Shown here piece by piece: positions 17,152-25,267 of a DNA stretch of 64,000 nucleotides. The DNA comes from PFJX01 sp964466195. Lineage in GTDB: Bacteria > Pseudomonadota > Gammaproteobacteria > Burkholderiales > Thiobacillaceae. Numbering within the stretch: the stretch's first letter is position 1; every line of letters starts with the position of its first letter. The DNA lies in contig CAYXMQ010000009.1 in NCBI GenBank assembly GCA_964466195.1, positions 54,712-118,711 of the forward strand. Direction: 5' to 3'. The translations under genes and the position numbers were made by a program. Under the pieces are notes generated by a model. It worked only from the letters and a program-made list of their open reading frames with translations, did not search any database and was not told the origin of the DNA.

Positions 17152-18321
17152 ATGGTTGAGGAGAGCGAGCAGGCATTCGAACCCGAGCACGACTCTGCCG
17201 GGAGTCATACGGCCAGCATCCTGCTGGTGGACGACGAACCGTCCAACATCAAATTGCTGGAACGCACACTGCGCCCCGGCGGGGACTACAACCTGGTGTC
17301 CACCACCGATGCGCGGCAGGTGGTCGACATCAACCAGCGCCATCGCTTCGATCTGATCGTCCTGGATCTCAACATGCCCTACCTGAACGGGTTCGAGGTC
17401 ATGCGTCGGCTGCGCGAGTCGAACGGGGACGATCTGCCGCCCATCCTGGTGGTCACCGCCCAGCACGACCAGGAATTCCGTGTGCGCGCGCTGCACGAGG
17501 GCGCCGCCGATTACATCACCAAGCCGTTTCAGGTCGATGAATTGCTGGCGCGGGTAAGCAACCTGATCAAGGCGCGGCTCTACCAGCAGCATATCCAGAC
17601 GCTGAACCAATCGCTCGAGGCCGGGGTGCGCGAGCGCACTGAGGAGCTGTTCCGTTCGCGCCAGATGATCCGCGAACTGGCCGCCCATCATGAACGGATA
17701 CGGGAAGAGGAGCGCGCCCGCATCGCGCGCGAGATACACGATGAATTCGGGCAATACCTGACCGCGCTGCGCATGGATACCGCCATGCTGAACATCCGTT
17801 TCGGCCTCGCCAATCCCGAACTGAAGCAGCATCTCGCCAGCATGAAGCAGACCATCGACACCACCATCGGCGTCGTGCGCAATCTGGCCGCCGCGCTGCG
17901 CCCGGGTGCGCTCGACATGGGGCTGGTGTCGGCGGCGGAATGGCTGCTGGCCGGGTTCGGCGAACGCACCGGCATTCCCTATCGGTTGCGCGCCCCGAAG
18001 GAAGAACTGGGTCTCGACAACGAACGCGCCACGGCGGCTTTTCGCATCCTGCAGGAGGCGCTCACCAACATCACGCGTTATGCCCACGCCAGCGAAGTCC
18101 ATGTCGATATCGAACTGGATGACACCGCCCTGGTCATGGCGGTCAGCGACGACGGCTTTGGCTTCGATCCCGCCGAGGTGCGCGGCCGCAAGACCTTCGG
18201 ATTGCTCGGCATACGCGAGCGCGTGCTGATCTTCGGCGGCGATTCCAGCATTGACAGCGAACCCGGCGGCGGGACTATGCTGCGCATCCGGATACCACTC
18301 AAAGAGCAGGGGCTGCGATGA
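17152..18321 (+). CDS. Receiver-histidine kinase fusion (NarX/DesK-type kinase)
   Basis: A 389-residue cytoplasmic protein. An N-terminal receiver domain (residues about 22-140, acceptor D72 in IVLDLNMPYLNG) is joined by a coiled coil (RERTEELFRSRQ) to a HisKA_3 dimerisation domain with H196 in REIHDEFGQYL, then an HATPase domain (LQEALTNITRYAHA, VSDDGFGFD, FGLLGIRERV, GGGTMLRI). There is no membrane helix, so the signal is internal or arrives by phosphorylation of its own receiver. A GTG three bases upstream is an alternative start. It overlaps the response regulator gene by four bases (ATGA), making a coupled pair. Confidence 0.92.
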   Translation: MVEESEQAFEPEHDSAGSHTASILLVDDEPSNIKLLERTLRPGGDYNLVSTTDARQVVDINQRHRFDLIVLDLNMPYLNGFEVMRRLRESNGDDLPPILVVTAQHDQEFRVRALHEGAADYITKPFQVDELLARVSNLIKARLYQQHIQTLNQSLEAGVRERTEELFRSRQMIRELAAHHERIREEERARIAREIHDEFGQYLTALRMDTAMLNIRFGLANPELKQHLASMKQTIDTTIGVVRNLAAALRPGALDMGLVSAAEWLLAGFGERTGIPYRLRAPKEELGLDNERATAAFRILQEALTNITRYAHASEVHVDIELDDTALVMAVSDDGFGFDPAEVRGRKTFGLLGIRERVLIFGGDSSIDSEPGGGTMLRIRIPLKEQGLR

Positions 18322-18953
18322 TCCGTATTCTGATTGCCGACGACCACGCCATCGTGCGCCAGGGTTTGCGCCAGGTTTTGTCGCTGGCGCCGGATTTTGA
18401 ACTGGCCGGGGAAGCGAAGGACGGCTGGGAAGTCATCGAGCAGGTGCGCGGCGGCAACTTGAATTTGCTGTTGCTGGACATGACCATGCCCGGTCCCTGT
18501 GGTGTCGAATTGATCAAGCGCGTGCGCGAAGAAGCGCCGCGTCTGCCTATCCTGGTGCTTTCCATGCATGGCGAAAGCCAGATCGCCGGCCGTGCCATCA
18601 AGGCGGGCGCGGCCGGCTACCTGACCAAGGACAGCGAACCGGAAACCCTGATCACCGCGATCCGCCAGGTTGCCGGCGGCGCGCACTACATCGAACCCGC
18701 GGTCGCGGCGCGCTTGTTGTTCGACGCCAAACCCGACGATGTGGAACAACCGCATCTCGCGTTGTCCGATCGCGAATTCCAGATTTTTCTGCTTCTCGTG
18801 CAAGGGTTGGGCATCAACGACATCGGTGCGCAACTGCACCTTTCCGCCAAGACCGTCAGCACCCACAAGCTGCGCCTGATGCAGAAGCTGGGCGTCGACA
18901 ACCTGAGCGATCTGGTGCGTTACGCACTGAAGCACGATCTGGCGCCGCACTAG
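18318..18953 (+). CDS. NarL/LuxR-family response regulator
   Basis: A 211-residue transcription factor: receiver domain with acceptor D54 in LLLLDMTMPGP and the conserved Lys in YLTKDSEP, then a LuxR-type helix-turn-helix near residues 150-205 (LSDREFQIFLLLVQGLGINDIGAQLHLSAKTVSTHKLR). It is translationally coupled to the kinase at 17152 and is surely its partner. A perfect 16-base palindrome 38 bases after its stop is a plausible binding site. This suggests control of the downstream chemotaxis operon or autoregulation, but that is inference. Confidence 0.93.
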   Translation: MIRILIADDHAIVRQGLRQVLSLAPDFELAGEAKDGWEVIEQVRGGNLNLLLLDMTMPGPCGVELIKRVREEAPRLPILVLSMHGESQIAGRAIKAGAAGYLTKDSEPETLITAIRQVAGGAHYIEPAVAARLLFDAKPDDVEQPHLALSDREFQIFLLLVQGLGINDIGAQLHLSAKTVSTHKLRLMQKLGVDNLSDLVRYALKHDLAPH

Positions 18954-18990
18954 CGCCGGCTTCCTGCCGTAGCGCGGCCCGCCCGCCGCT

Positions 18991-19006
18991 GTAGGAATAT
19001 TCCTAC
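18991..19006. promoter_or_regulatory. Perfect palindrome upstream of the chemotaxis operon
   Basis: GTAGGAATATTCCTAC is an exact 16-base palindrome in the 156-base gap between the NarL-type regulator and the receiver gene at 19110. The half-site is partly repeated just downstream (CGATATTCC). Size and symmetry suit a dimeric LuxR-type DNA-binding domain. Confidence 0.6.
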
Positions 19007-19109
19007 GCGATATTCCGCATTTCTTCCAGGCTGCAAGAAGGATTCGCTGATACAACGATCCGCCGCGCAGTCGCAGTATCGACTCCAAGCCTTTCGTAGG
19101 AGTCGCAAA

Positions 19110-19493
19110 GTGAAACTGCTAATCGTGGATGATTCTTCGGCCGTATACGGCCGACTGCTGGCGATGCTGGGCGGGGTGGAGCACCTGACCGCGCTGTCCA
19201 TTGCACGTACGGTGTACGAAGCGGATGAGAAAAGCCGCGACTTCTGTCCCGATGTCGCCGTGCTCGACTTTCAGCTGCCGGATGGCAACGGCCTCGATGC
19301 GTTGCGCGTGATCAAGCGCAATTGTCCCAATGCCCGCACCCTGATGTTCTCCAACCAGGTCGAGTTTCGCGACCGGGCGAGGCTGGCCGGCGCCGATGGC
19401 TTTTTCGACAAATCCCTGGAATTCGATGCGCTGGTCGCCTATCTGGCCGACGAGAGCAACGTCCGGGCCGTTTCCGGGGAGCCCGCAGCATGA
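19110..19493 (+). CDS. Single-domain response regulator (CheY-like)
   Basis: A 127-residue receiver with no output domain. The acidic pair lies in KLLIVDDSS, the acceptor Asp in VAVLDFQLPDGNG, the conserved Thr/Ser position in LMFSNQ, and the switch Lys in FFDKSLEF. The start is GTG with TAGGAG eight bases upstream. Its stop overlaps the start of the receptor-like gene (ATGA), so the two are made together and probably act together. FFDKS in place of the CheY-type KPF is typical of NarL-type receivers that lost the DNA-binding part. Confidence 0.88.
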   Translation: MKLLIVDDSSAVYGRLLAMLGGVEHLTALSIARTVYEADEKSRDFCPDVAVLDFQLPDGNGLDALRVIKRNCPNARTLMFSNQVEFRDRARLAGADGFFDKSLEFDALVAYLADESNVRAVSGEPAA

Positions 19494-20677
19494 ACAACGT
19501 CAATCAACGATACGTCGTCATCCCGATCCTGCTCGGCCTGCTGGGCGGCCTGAATCCGCTGCTCAACGGCGGCCTGGCGAACGATATCTGGGCGCTGGGG
19601 CTGGCGCTGGCCGGAGTTGCGGCGGCCGTCTTTCTGGCCGGGAAAGTGCGCGCCGATCTGGCCGCCGCGCGCCAGGCGGGGGCGGCCGCGAGTCTGGCCG
19701 AGCGGCCGCCGGTGCGCCACGTGGAAGGACTCGACCAACTGTGCGTCCAGGCGCTGCCGATCTGGAATCGCCATATCGAAACCGCGCGCAGCCAGACCGA
19801 GGTCGCCATATCCGATCTGAGCGTGCGCTTTACCGAGATTTATGACCATCTCGGCCGCGCGCTCGGGATCTATCGCCAGCGCGCCGACAACGTCGGCAAC
19901 GGCGAGGCGAACGTCCTGAGCTTGCTGGCGACCGGCCAGAATGACCTGACGCATATGCTGGCCACGCTGCGCGCCGGACTGTTGGCGAAAGAGGAAATGC
20001 TCGGCCATATCCGGGAAGTCGCCAAGTTTTCGGAAGAGCTCAAGAGCATGGCCGGGGCGGTGTCCAGCATCGCCACCCAGACCAATCTGCTGGCGCTCAA
20101 TGCCGCCATCGAAGCGGCAAGAGCCGGCGAGGCCGGGCGCGGTTTCGCGGTGGTGGCGGACGAGGTGCGCAAGCTTTCCACGATGTCGAACGAAACCGGC
20201 AAGCAGATCAGCTCGCGGGTCGATGCCGTAGGCAAGGCGATCCAGGAAGCGGTGCAGATGGCCGAGCGCTTTTCCATCCAGGACGGGCAGACCATGCACG
20301 ACTCCGAGCAAACCATCCAGCACGTGCTGCAGGTCTTTCGCGGCGCGGTCGAGCAACTGGGTGAAGCCGCCAGCCATTTCCAGCACGAAGGCGCCGAGGT
20401 GCAGGTGAGCGTCGCCAACGTGATCGTTTCGCTGCAGTTCCAGGACCGGGTCAGCCAGATCTTGCGCCAGACCATGGCCGACCTCGACCGCCTGCAGGCT
20501 TTCCTGCTTGAGCAGGAAAGCCTGCAGGCGCGGGGGGAAGCTGGTCAGCCGATCGACGCCAAGGTCTGGCTCGACAACCTGGCGCGCACCTACACCACGC
20601 TGGAAGAGGTGGACAACCACCAGGGTCGCCAAGGCAGCAGTGCGCCGGCCGGCGCGGCGGGAATTTCTTTCTTTTAG
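19490..20677 (+). CDS. Short membrane methyl-accepting chemotaxis-like protein with CheZ-like motif
   Basis: A 395-residue protein. Two closely spaced hydrophobic helices at residues about 9-24 and 31-51 make a membrane hairpin with almost no periplasmic domain. There is no HAMP domain. The receptor signalling hairpin contains TQTNLLALNAAIEAARAGE and FAVVADEVRKLS (about residues 200-235). Near the C-terminus, FQDRVSQIL has D319 and Q323 in the D-x-x-x-Q spacing of the CheZ phosphatase motif (FQDLTGQVI), and the protein ends in ISFF. It is coupled to the upstream receiver and lies 9 bases before cheY. It may sense an internal or membrane signal, or act on CheY-phosphate; the second idea is inference. 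Confidence 0.85.
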   Translation: MNNVNQRYVVIPILLGLLGGLNPLLNGGLANDIWALGLALAGVAAAVFLAGKVRADLAAARQAGAAASLAERPPVRHVEGLDQLCVQALPIWNRHIETARSQTEVAISDLSVRFTEIYDHLGRALGIYRQRADNVGNGEANVLSLLATGQNDLTHMLATLRAGLLAKEEMLGHIREVAKFSEELKSMAGAVSSIATQTNLLALNAAIEAARAGEAGRGFAVVADEVRKLSTMSNETGKQISSRVDAVGKAIQEAVQMAERFSIQDGQTMHDSEQTIQHVLQVFRGAVEQLGEAASHFQHEGAEVQVSVANVIVSLQFQDRVSQILRQTMADLDRLQAFLLEQESLQARGEAGQPIDAKVWLDNLARTYTTLEEVDNHQGRQGSSAPAGAAGISFF

Positions 20678-20686
20678 GAGGCAGAC

Positions 20687-21055
20687 ATGGCCAAAACCAT
20701 ATTAATCGTCGACGACTCGGCATCGATCCGCCAAGTGGTATCCCTGACCTTGAAGAGTGCCGGCTACGACGTGATCGATGCGGTGGACGGCAAGGATGCG
20801 CTGACCAAGCTCGACGGCCGCAAGATCAATCTGGTGATCAGCGATGTGAACATGCCGGTCATGGATGGCATCACCTTCGTCAAAGAGCTGAAAGCCAAGC
20901 CGGACTACAAGTTCACGCCGGTGATCATGCTGACGACCGAGGGCAGCGAAGCCAAGAAGCGCGACGGTCAGATGGCCGGCGCCAAGGCCTGGGTGGTGAA
21001 GCCCTTCCAGCCCGCGCAAATGCTGGACGCGGTTTCGAAACTGATTCTGCCGTGA
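20687..21055 (+). CDS. cheY: Chemotaxis response regulator CheY
   Basis: A 122-residue receiver. It has acidic residues D9 and D10 (ILIVDDSAS), acceptor D53 (LVISDVNMPVMDG), T83/T84 (VIMLTTEGS) and the switch Lys in AWVVKPFQP. After phosphorylation by CheA it should bind the flagellar switch. An AGGAGG site precedes the ATG. Position directly before the STAS gene and cheA supports the classical role, although CheY-like receivers for other outputs look similar. Confidence 0.93.
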   Translation: MAKTILIVDDSASIRQVVSLTLKSAGYDVIDAVDGKDALTKLDGRKINLVISDVNMPVMDGITFVKELKAKPDYKFTPVIMLTTEGSEAKKRDGQMAGAKAWVVKPFQPAQMLDAVSKLILP

Positions 21056-21065
21056 TGGACTGGAG

Positions 21066-21416
21066 ATGAGCATGGAAATCCGTAACGAACGTGACGCAGC
21101 CTGTCTGCGCCTGTATCCCGAGGGCGAGATGACCATCTATCAGATCGCCGATCTCAAACCGGCGTTGCTCGACGCACTGGCGCAAAGCGACGAGATCGAA
21201 CTCGATCTCGCCGCCGTCAGCGAACTCGATACCAGCGGCGTGCAACTCCTGATGCTGATCAAGCGGGAGGCGGTCGCCGCCGGCAAGGCGCTGAAACTCA
21301 GCGGCCATAGCCCGGCCGTGCTGGAAGTATTCGAATTGCTCGGGCTGGGCGGCTGGTTCGGCGATCCGCAAGTCCTGCCCCCCCCCATCCATGCCGCCGA
21401 ACGAGGTGCCACATGA
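21066..21416 (+). CDS. STAS-domain protein (anti-sigma factor antagonist-like)
   Basis: A 116-residue single STAS domain (MlaB/SpoIIAA fold). The conserved serine lies in ELDTSGVQLLMLIKREA, the site phosphorylated in anti-sigma antagonists. It sits between cheY and cheA and overlaps cheA by four bases (ATGA). STAS proteins occur in chemotaxis operons of several beta- and gammaproteobacteria, but their job is not well defined. The C-terminal tail PPPIHAAERGAT is encoded across a run of nine C bases, so a one-base slip would change the tail and the coupling to cheA. Confidence 0.85.
   Translation: MSMEIRNERDAACLRLYPEGEMTIYQIADLKPALLDALAQSDEIELDLAAVSELDTSGVQLLMLIKREAVAAGKALKLSGHSPAVLEVFELLGLGGWFGDPQVLPPPIHAAERGAT
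21378..21386. repeat. Homopolymer run of nine C in the STAS gene
   Basis: Nine consecutive C bases 27-35 bases before the cheA start. It is the longest homopolymer noticed in the window and a possible slippage site. Confidence 0.7.
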
Positions 21417-23599
21417 ACCTAGATCTGAGTGAAGCCCTGCAAACCTTTTTCGAGGAAAGCCGCGGCCTGCTGGAGGAGATGGAAGCCTCGCTGCTGCGCC
21501 TGGAAAGCGAGCCGGATGACGCCGACGCGATCAACGCCGTATTCCGCGCCGCGCATACCATCAAGGGTTCCTCCGGCCTGTTCGGCCTGGACACCATCGT
21601 CGCGTTTACCCACAAGGCGGAAAACCTGCTCGACCGGGTGCGCAACGGCGAAGTGCCGCTGAAGGAAGAATTGATCGGCCTGCTGCTGGCCTGTCGCGAC
21701 CATATCGCGCGGCTGTTGGATTTCGCCGCCGCCGAGACGGAGCTGGACGCGGAAACCCGCCAGCGCGGCGAAGCCCTGGCCGCCCAGCTGCAAGCCTCTC
21801 TGGGCGGGACGGCCGCCGTGCTGCCGGACGCAGCGGCGACGCCGGTGCAGGACGGCGAAGGGGGCGCGCTCGGCGGCGACACCTGGCACATTTCCCTGCG
21901 TTTCGGCCTGGATGTGTTCAGAAGCGGCATGGACCCGCTGTCCTTCATCCGCTACCTCGGCACGCTGGGCGAAATCACGCATGTCGTCACGTTGCCGGAC
22001 ACGCTGCCGGCCGCCGCCGAGATGGACCCCGAAGCCTGTTATCTCGGTTTTGAAATTCGCTTCAAGAGCGATGTCGACAAGTCACGCATCGAAGGCGTGT
22101 TCGAGTTCGTCCGCGACGACTGCGATCTGCGCATCCTGCCGCCCGGCAGCAAGGTCGCCGACTACCTGCGCCTGATCGAAGAGCTGCCCGGCGACAATAC
22201 CCGCCTGGGCGAGATACTGGTGGCCTGCGGCGCGTTGACCGCGCATGAACTGGAGCAAAGCCTGGCGGATCAGACTGTTTCGGCCCAGGCATCGATACGG
22301 GCCGCCGAAGAGGGTGAAACGGCAGCTCCTGCGCGCCAGCTGGGCGAGATCGTGGTGGAGAAGCAGGTGGTGCGGCCGGAAGTGGTGGATGCGGCCCTGG
22401 CCAAGCAGAAGGATGCGCGCAATCGGCAGGCGCAGGAGGCCCGCTTCATCCGCGTGCATGCCGACAAGCTCGACAACCTGATCAATCTGGTCGGCGAACT
22501 GGTCATTTCCGGCGCCGGCGTCGCCCTCCTGGCGCAGCACAACAAGGACGCCACCCTGATCGAATCGGTCTCCGGCATGGCCCGCCTGGTCGAAGAAATC
22601 CGCGACGGCGCCATGCATCTGCGCCTGGTCGAGATCGGCGAGACCTTCAACCGCTTCCGCCGCGTCGTGCGCGACGTGTCCAAGGAAATCGGCAAGGACA
22701 TCGAACTGGTCATCAACGGCGCCGAAACCGAGCTGGACAAGACCGTGGTCGACAAGATCGGCGATCCGCTCACCCATTTGATGCGCAACGCCATGGACCA
22801 CGGCATCGAGCCGGCCGAAGTGCGCGCCGCCCGCGGCAAGCCGCTGAAGGGCACGCTGCAGCTCAACGCCTACCACGAGTCCGGCGGTATCGTCATCGAG
22901 GTGTCGGACGACGGCGGCGGCCTGAACCGGGAAAAGATATTGGCCAAGGCGCGCGAAAAGGGCCTGCTGCAGGACGGCGACAACCTTCCCGACAGCGAAG
23001 TCTGGAAGCTCATTTTCGAACCCGGCTTTTCCACCGTCGAGCAGGTTTCCAACCTGTCGGGCCGCGGCGTCGGCATGGATGTGGTGCGCCGCAACATTGA
23101 AGCGCTGCGCGGCAGTGTGGAAATTCATAGCCAGGCCGGCGCGGGTTCCACGTTCCGCATTCGCCTGCCGCTGACCCTGGCGATCATCGACGGCTTCCTG
23201 ATGGGTGTCGGCGACGGCTATTACGTCGTGCCGCTGGACACCGTGCAGGAGTGCGTCGAACTCGATAGCGACCGCGGCGAGCGGCGCGATTACCTCAATC
23301 TGCGCGGCGAGGTGCTGCCTCTGCTGCGCGTCAAGGATCACTTCGGCCTCAGCGGACGCACGTCGCGCCGGCAGAACGTCGTGGTGGTGAATGCCGCGGG
23401 GCGCAAGGCGGGCCTGGTGGTGGATGAACTGAAAGGCGAATTCCAGGCGGTGATCAAGCCGCTCGGGAAATTGTTCGCCAAGGTGCGCGGCATTGCCGGC
23501 TCAACCATCCTGGGGTCCGGTGAAGTGGCCCTGGTGTTGGAAGTGCCGGCATTGTTGGGCGAGGCGGCCCGGGCGGGTGCAGCGGGCTACAGAGTCTGA
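21413..23599 (+). CDS. cheA: Chemotaxis histidine kinase CheA with MshEN-like linker motifs
   Basis: A 728-residue kinase. The P1 phosphotransfer domain carries H48 (RAAHTIKGSSG). The region after it has no obvious classical P2 domain. Instead residues 264-287 and 309-332 hold two 24-residue LGEI...Q motifs like those of the c-di-GMP-binding MshEN domain. Dimerisation P3 starts near 345 (FIRVHADKLDNL). The ATPase P4 has the N box HLMRNAMDHGIE, G1 box VSDDGGGLN, F box EPGFSTVEQVSNLSGRGVGMDVV and G2 box GSTFRIRLP. The CheW-like P5 is at the C-terminus. It is coupled to the STAS gene and followed by mcp and cheW. Confidence 0.95.
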   Translation: MNLDLSEALQTFFEESRGLLEEMEASLLRLESEPDDADAINAVFRAAHTIKGSSGLFGLDTIVAFTHKAENLLDRVRNGEVPLKEELIGLLLACRDHIARLLDFAAAETELDAETRQRGEALAAQLQASLGGTAAVLPDAAATPVQDGEGGALGGDTWHISLRFGLDVFRSGMDPLSFIRYLGTLGEITHVVTLPDTLPAAAEMDPEACYLGFEIRFKSDVDKSRIEGVFEFVRDDCDLRILPPGSKVADYLRLIEELPGDNTRLGEILVACGALTAHELEQSLADQTVSAQASIRAAEEGETAAPARQLGEIVVEKQVVRPEVVDAALAKQKDARNRQAQEARFIRVHADKLDNLINLVGELVISGAGVALLAQHNKDATLIESVSGMARLVEEIRDGAMHLRLVEIGETFNRFRRVVRDVSKEIGKDIELVINGAETELDKTVVDKIGDPLTHLMRNAMDHGIEPAEVRAARGKPLKGTLQLNAYHESGGIVIEVSDDGGGLNREKILAKAREKGLLQDGDNLPDSEVWKLIFEPGFSTVEQVSNLSGRGVGMDVVRRNIEALRGSVEIHSQAGAGSTFRIRLPLTLAIIDGFLMGVGDGYYVVPLDTVQECVELDSDRGERRDYLNLRGEVLPLLRVKDHFGLSGRTSRRQNVVVVNAAGRKAGLVVDELKGEFQAVIKPLGKLFAKVRGIAGSTILGSGEVALVLEVPALLGEAARAGAAGYRV

Positions 23600-23636
23600 T
23601 TTTGTAGCAAGTTTTTTAATCACTTAGGAGATAGAC

Positions 23637-25253
23637 ATGTTCAGCAATATGAAAATTGGTATGCGTCTGGCGCTGGGCTTCGGCCTGGTCCTGGTCCTGC
23701 TCGCAGTGATCGCCTTCCTTGGCATCAGCCGCCTGGCCGCGCTCAGCGAGAGTCTGGACGATGTCGTCCGAGACAAGTATCCAAAAACCGTGTTGACCAA
23801 TGACGTCGCCGACAACATCAATGCGATCGGCATCGCCGTGCGCAACGGCATCATCAACATCGACAACAAGGAGCGCGTCAAACAGGAGATGGATCTGATC
23901 GGCGAGTCGCGCAAGCGCAACAAGGAGAGCATCGACAAGCTCGAAGCCATGATCCAGAGCGAACAAGGCAAGGCGCTGATGCAGAAACTGCAGGACGTCC
24001 GAGCGGCCAACACCACCGGCCAGGACGCGGTGATGAAGCTGATCAACGAAGGCAACAAGCAGGACGCCATCACGTTCCTGACCGGGTCCTATCGGGGAGA
24101 GCAAAAGGCCTATCTCGACGCGATCAACGCGCTGACGAATTTTCAGGGCGAGCTGATGGATAAGGCGGGCAAGGATGCCGCCGAGGCCTACCAATCCGCA
24201 CGCACGCTGATGCTGGTGCTGGCGCTGGCCGCGATCCTGTTCGCCATCGGCGTCGCGTTCTGGGTCACCCGCAGCATCACCGGCCCGGTCAATCAGGCCT
24301 TGGGCGTGGCCAACCAGCTGGCCGAAGGCGACCTGAATGCGAAGATCGTGGTCACCAGCACCGACGAGACCGGCCAGTTGCTGTCCGCGATGCAGGCCAT
24401 GGTCGGCAAGCTCAGCCAGATCATCACCGAAGTGCGTTCCGCCTCGGACAACTTGTCGTCCGCTTCGGAAGAAGTGTCGGCGACCGCGCAGAGCTTGTCG
24501 CAGGGCGCTTCCGAGCAAGCCGCCAGCGTCGAGGAGACCAGTGCGTCGATCGAACAGATGAGCGCGTCGATCGCGCAGAACACCGAGAACGCCAAGGTCA
24601 CCGACGGCATGGCCAGCAAGTCTTCGAAGGAAGCGGTCGAAGGCGGCGAAGCGGTCAAGCACACGGTCACCGCGATGAAGAGCATCGCCGGCAAGATCGG
24701 CATCATCGACGACATCGCCTACCAGACCAACATGCTGGCGCTGAACGCGGCGATCGAAGCGGCGCGGGCCGGCGAGCACGGCAAGGGCTTCGCGGTGGTG
24801 GCGGCGGAAGTGCGCAAGCTGGCCGAGCGCAGCCAGGTGGCGGCGCAGGAGATCGGCGAGCTGGCCAGCGGCTCGGTCGAGATGGCGGAACGCGCCGGCA
24901 AGCTGCTCGACGAGATGGTGCCGTCGATCCAGAAGACCTCCGACCTGGTGCAGGAGATCGCCGCGGCGAGCGAAGAGCAAAGCAGCGGCGTCGGCCAGAT
25001 CAATTCCGCGATGGGGCAGTTGAACCAGGCCACGCAGCAGAACGCCAGCGCCTCGGAAGAGCTGGCGGCGACCGCCGAAGAGATGAGCGGCCAGGCCGAA
25101 CAGCTGCAATCGGTGATGAGCTTCTTCAAGCTGGATGACCAGTCCGGCGGCGCGAAACGCCCGGCCAAGTCGACCAGTAAAGCCAAGAAGCTGGCGCGCG
25201 TGGCGCAGTCGCTGGTCGAGCCGGCCGGCGAGCCCGAATTCGTGCGCTTCTGA
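23637..25253 (+). CDS. Methyl-accepting chemotaxis protein (Tar-type topology)
   Basis: A 538-residue receptor. TM1 is at about residues 9-29, a periplasmic four-helix-bundle sensor (4HB_MCP) at about 30-190 and TM2 at about 195-214 (MLVLALAAILFAIGVAF). A HAMP domain follows (VTRSITGPVNQALGVANQLAEGDL), then methylation helices and the signalling hairpin tip (DIAYQTNMLALNAAIEAARAGEHGKGFAVVAAEVRKLAERS). The ligand is not predictable. The C-terminus shows no obvious CheR/CheB-binding pentapeptide. It lies between cheA and cheW in the operon with 37- and 14-base gaps. Its N-terminus is similar to that of the decayed fragment at 26021. Confidence 0.95.
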   Translation: MFSNMKIGMRLALGFGLVLVLLAVIAFLGISRLAALSESLDDVVRDKYPKTVLTNDVADNINAIGIAVRNGIINIDNKERVKQEMDLIGESRKRNKESIDKLEAMIQSEQGKALMQKLQDVRAANTTGQDAVMKLINEGNKQDAITFLTGSYRGEQKAYLDAINALTNFQGELMDKAGKDAAEAYQSARTLMLVLALAAILFAIGVAFWVTRSITGPVNQALGVANQLAEGDLNAKIVVTSTDETGQLLSAMQAMVGKLSQIITEVRSASDNLSSASEEVSATAQSLSQGASEQAASVEETSASIEQMSASIAQNTENAKVTDGMASKSSKEAVEGGEAVKHTVTAMKSIAGKIGIIDDIAYQTNMLALNAAIEAARAGEHGKGFAVVAAEVRKLAERSQVAAQEIGELASGSVEMAERAGKLLDEMVPSIQKTSDLVQEIAAASEEQSSGVGQINSAMGQLNQATQQNASASEELAATAEEMSGQAEQLQSVMSFFKLDDQSGGAKRPAKSTSKAKKLARVAQSLVEPAGEPEFVRF

Positions 25254-25267
25254 ACGAGGAGGCCGAG

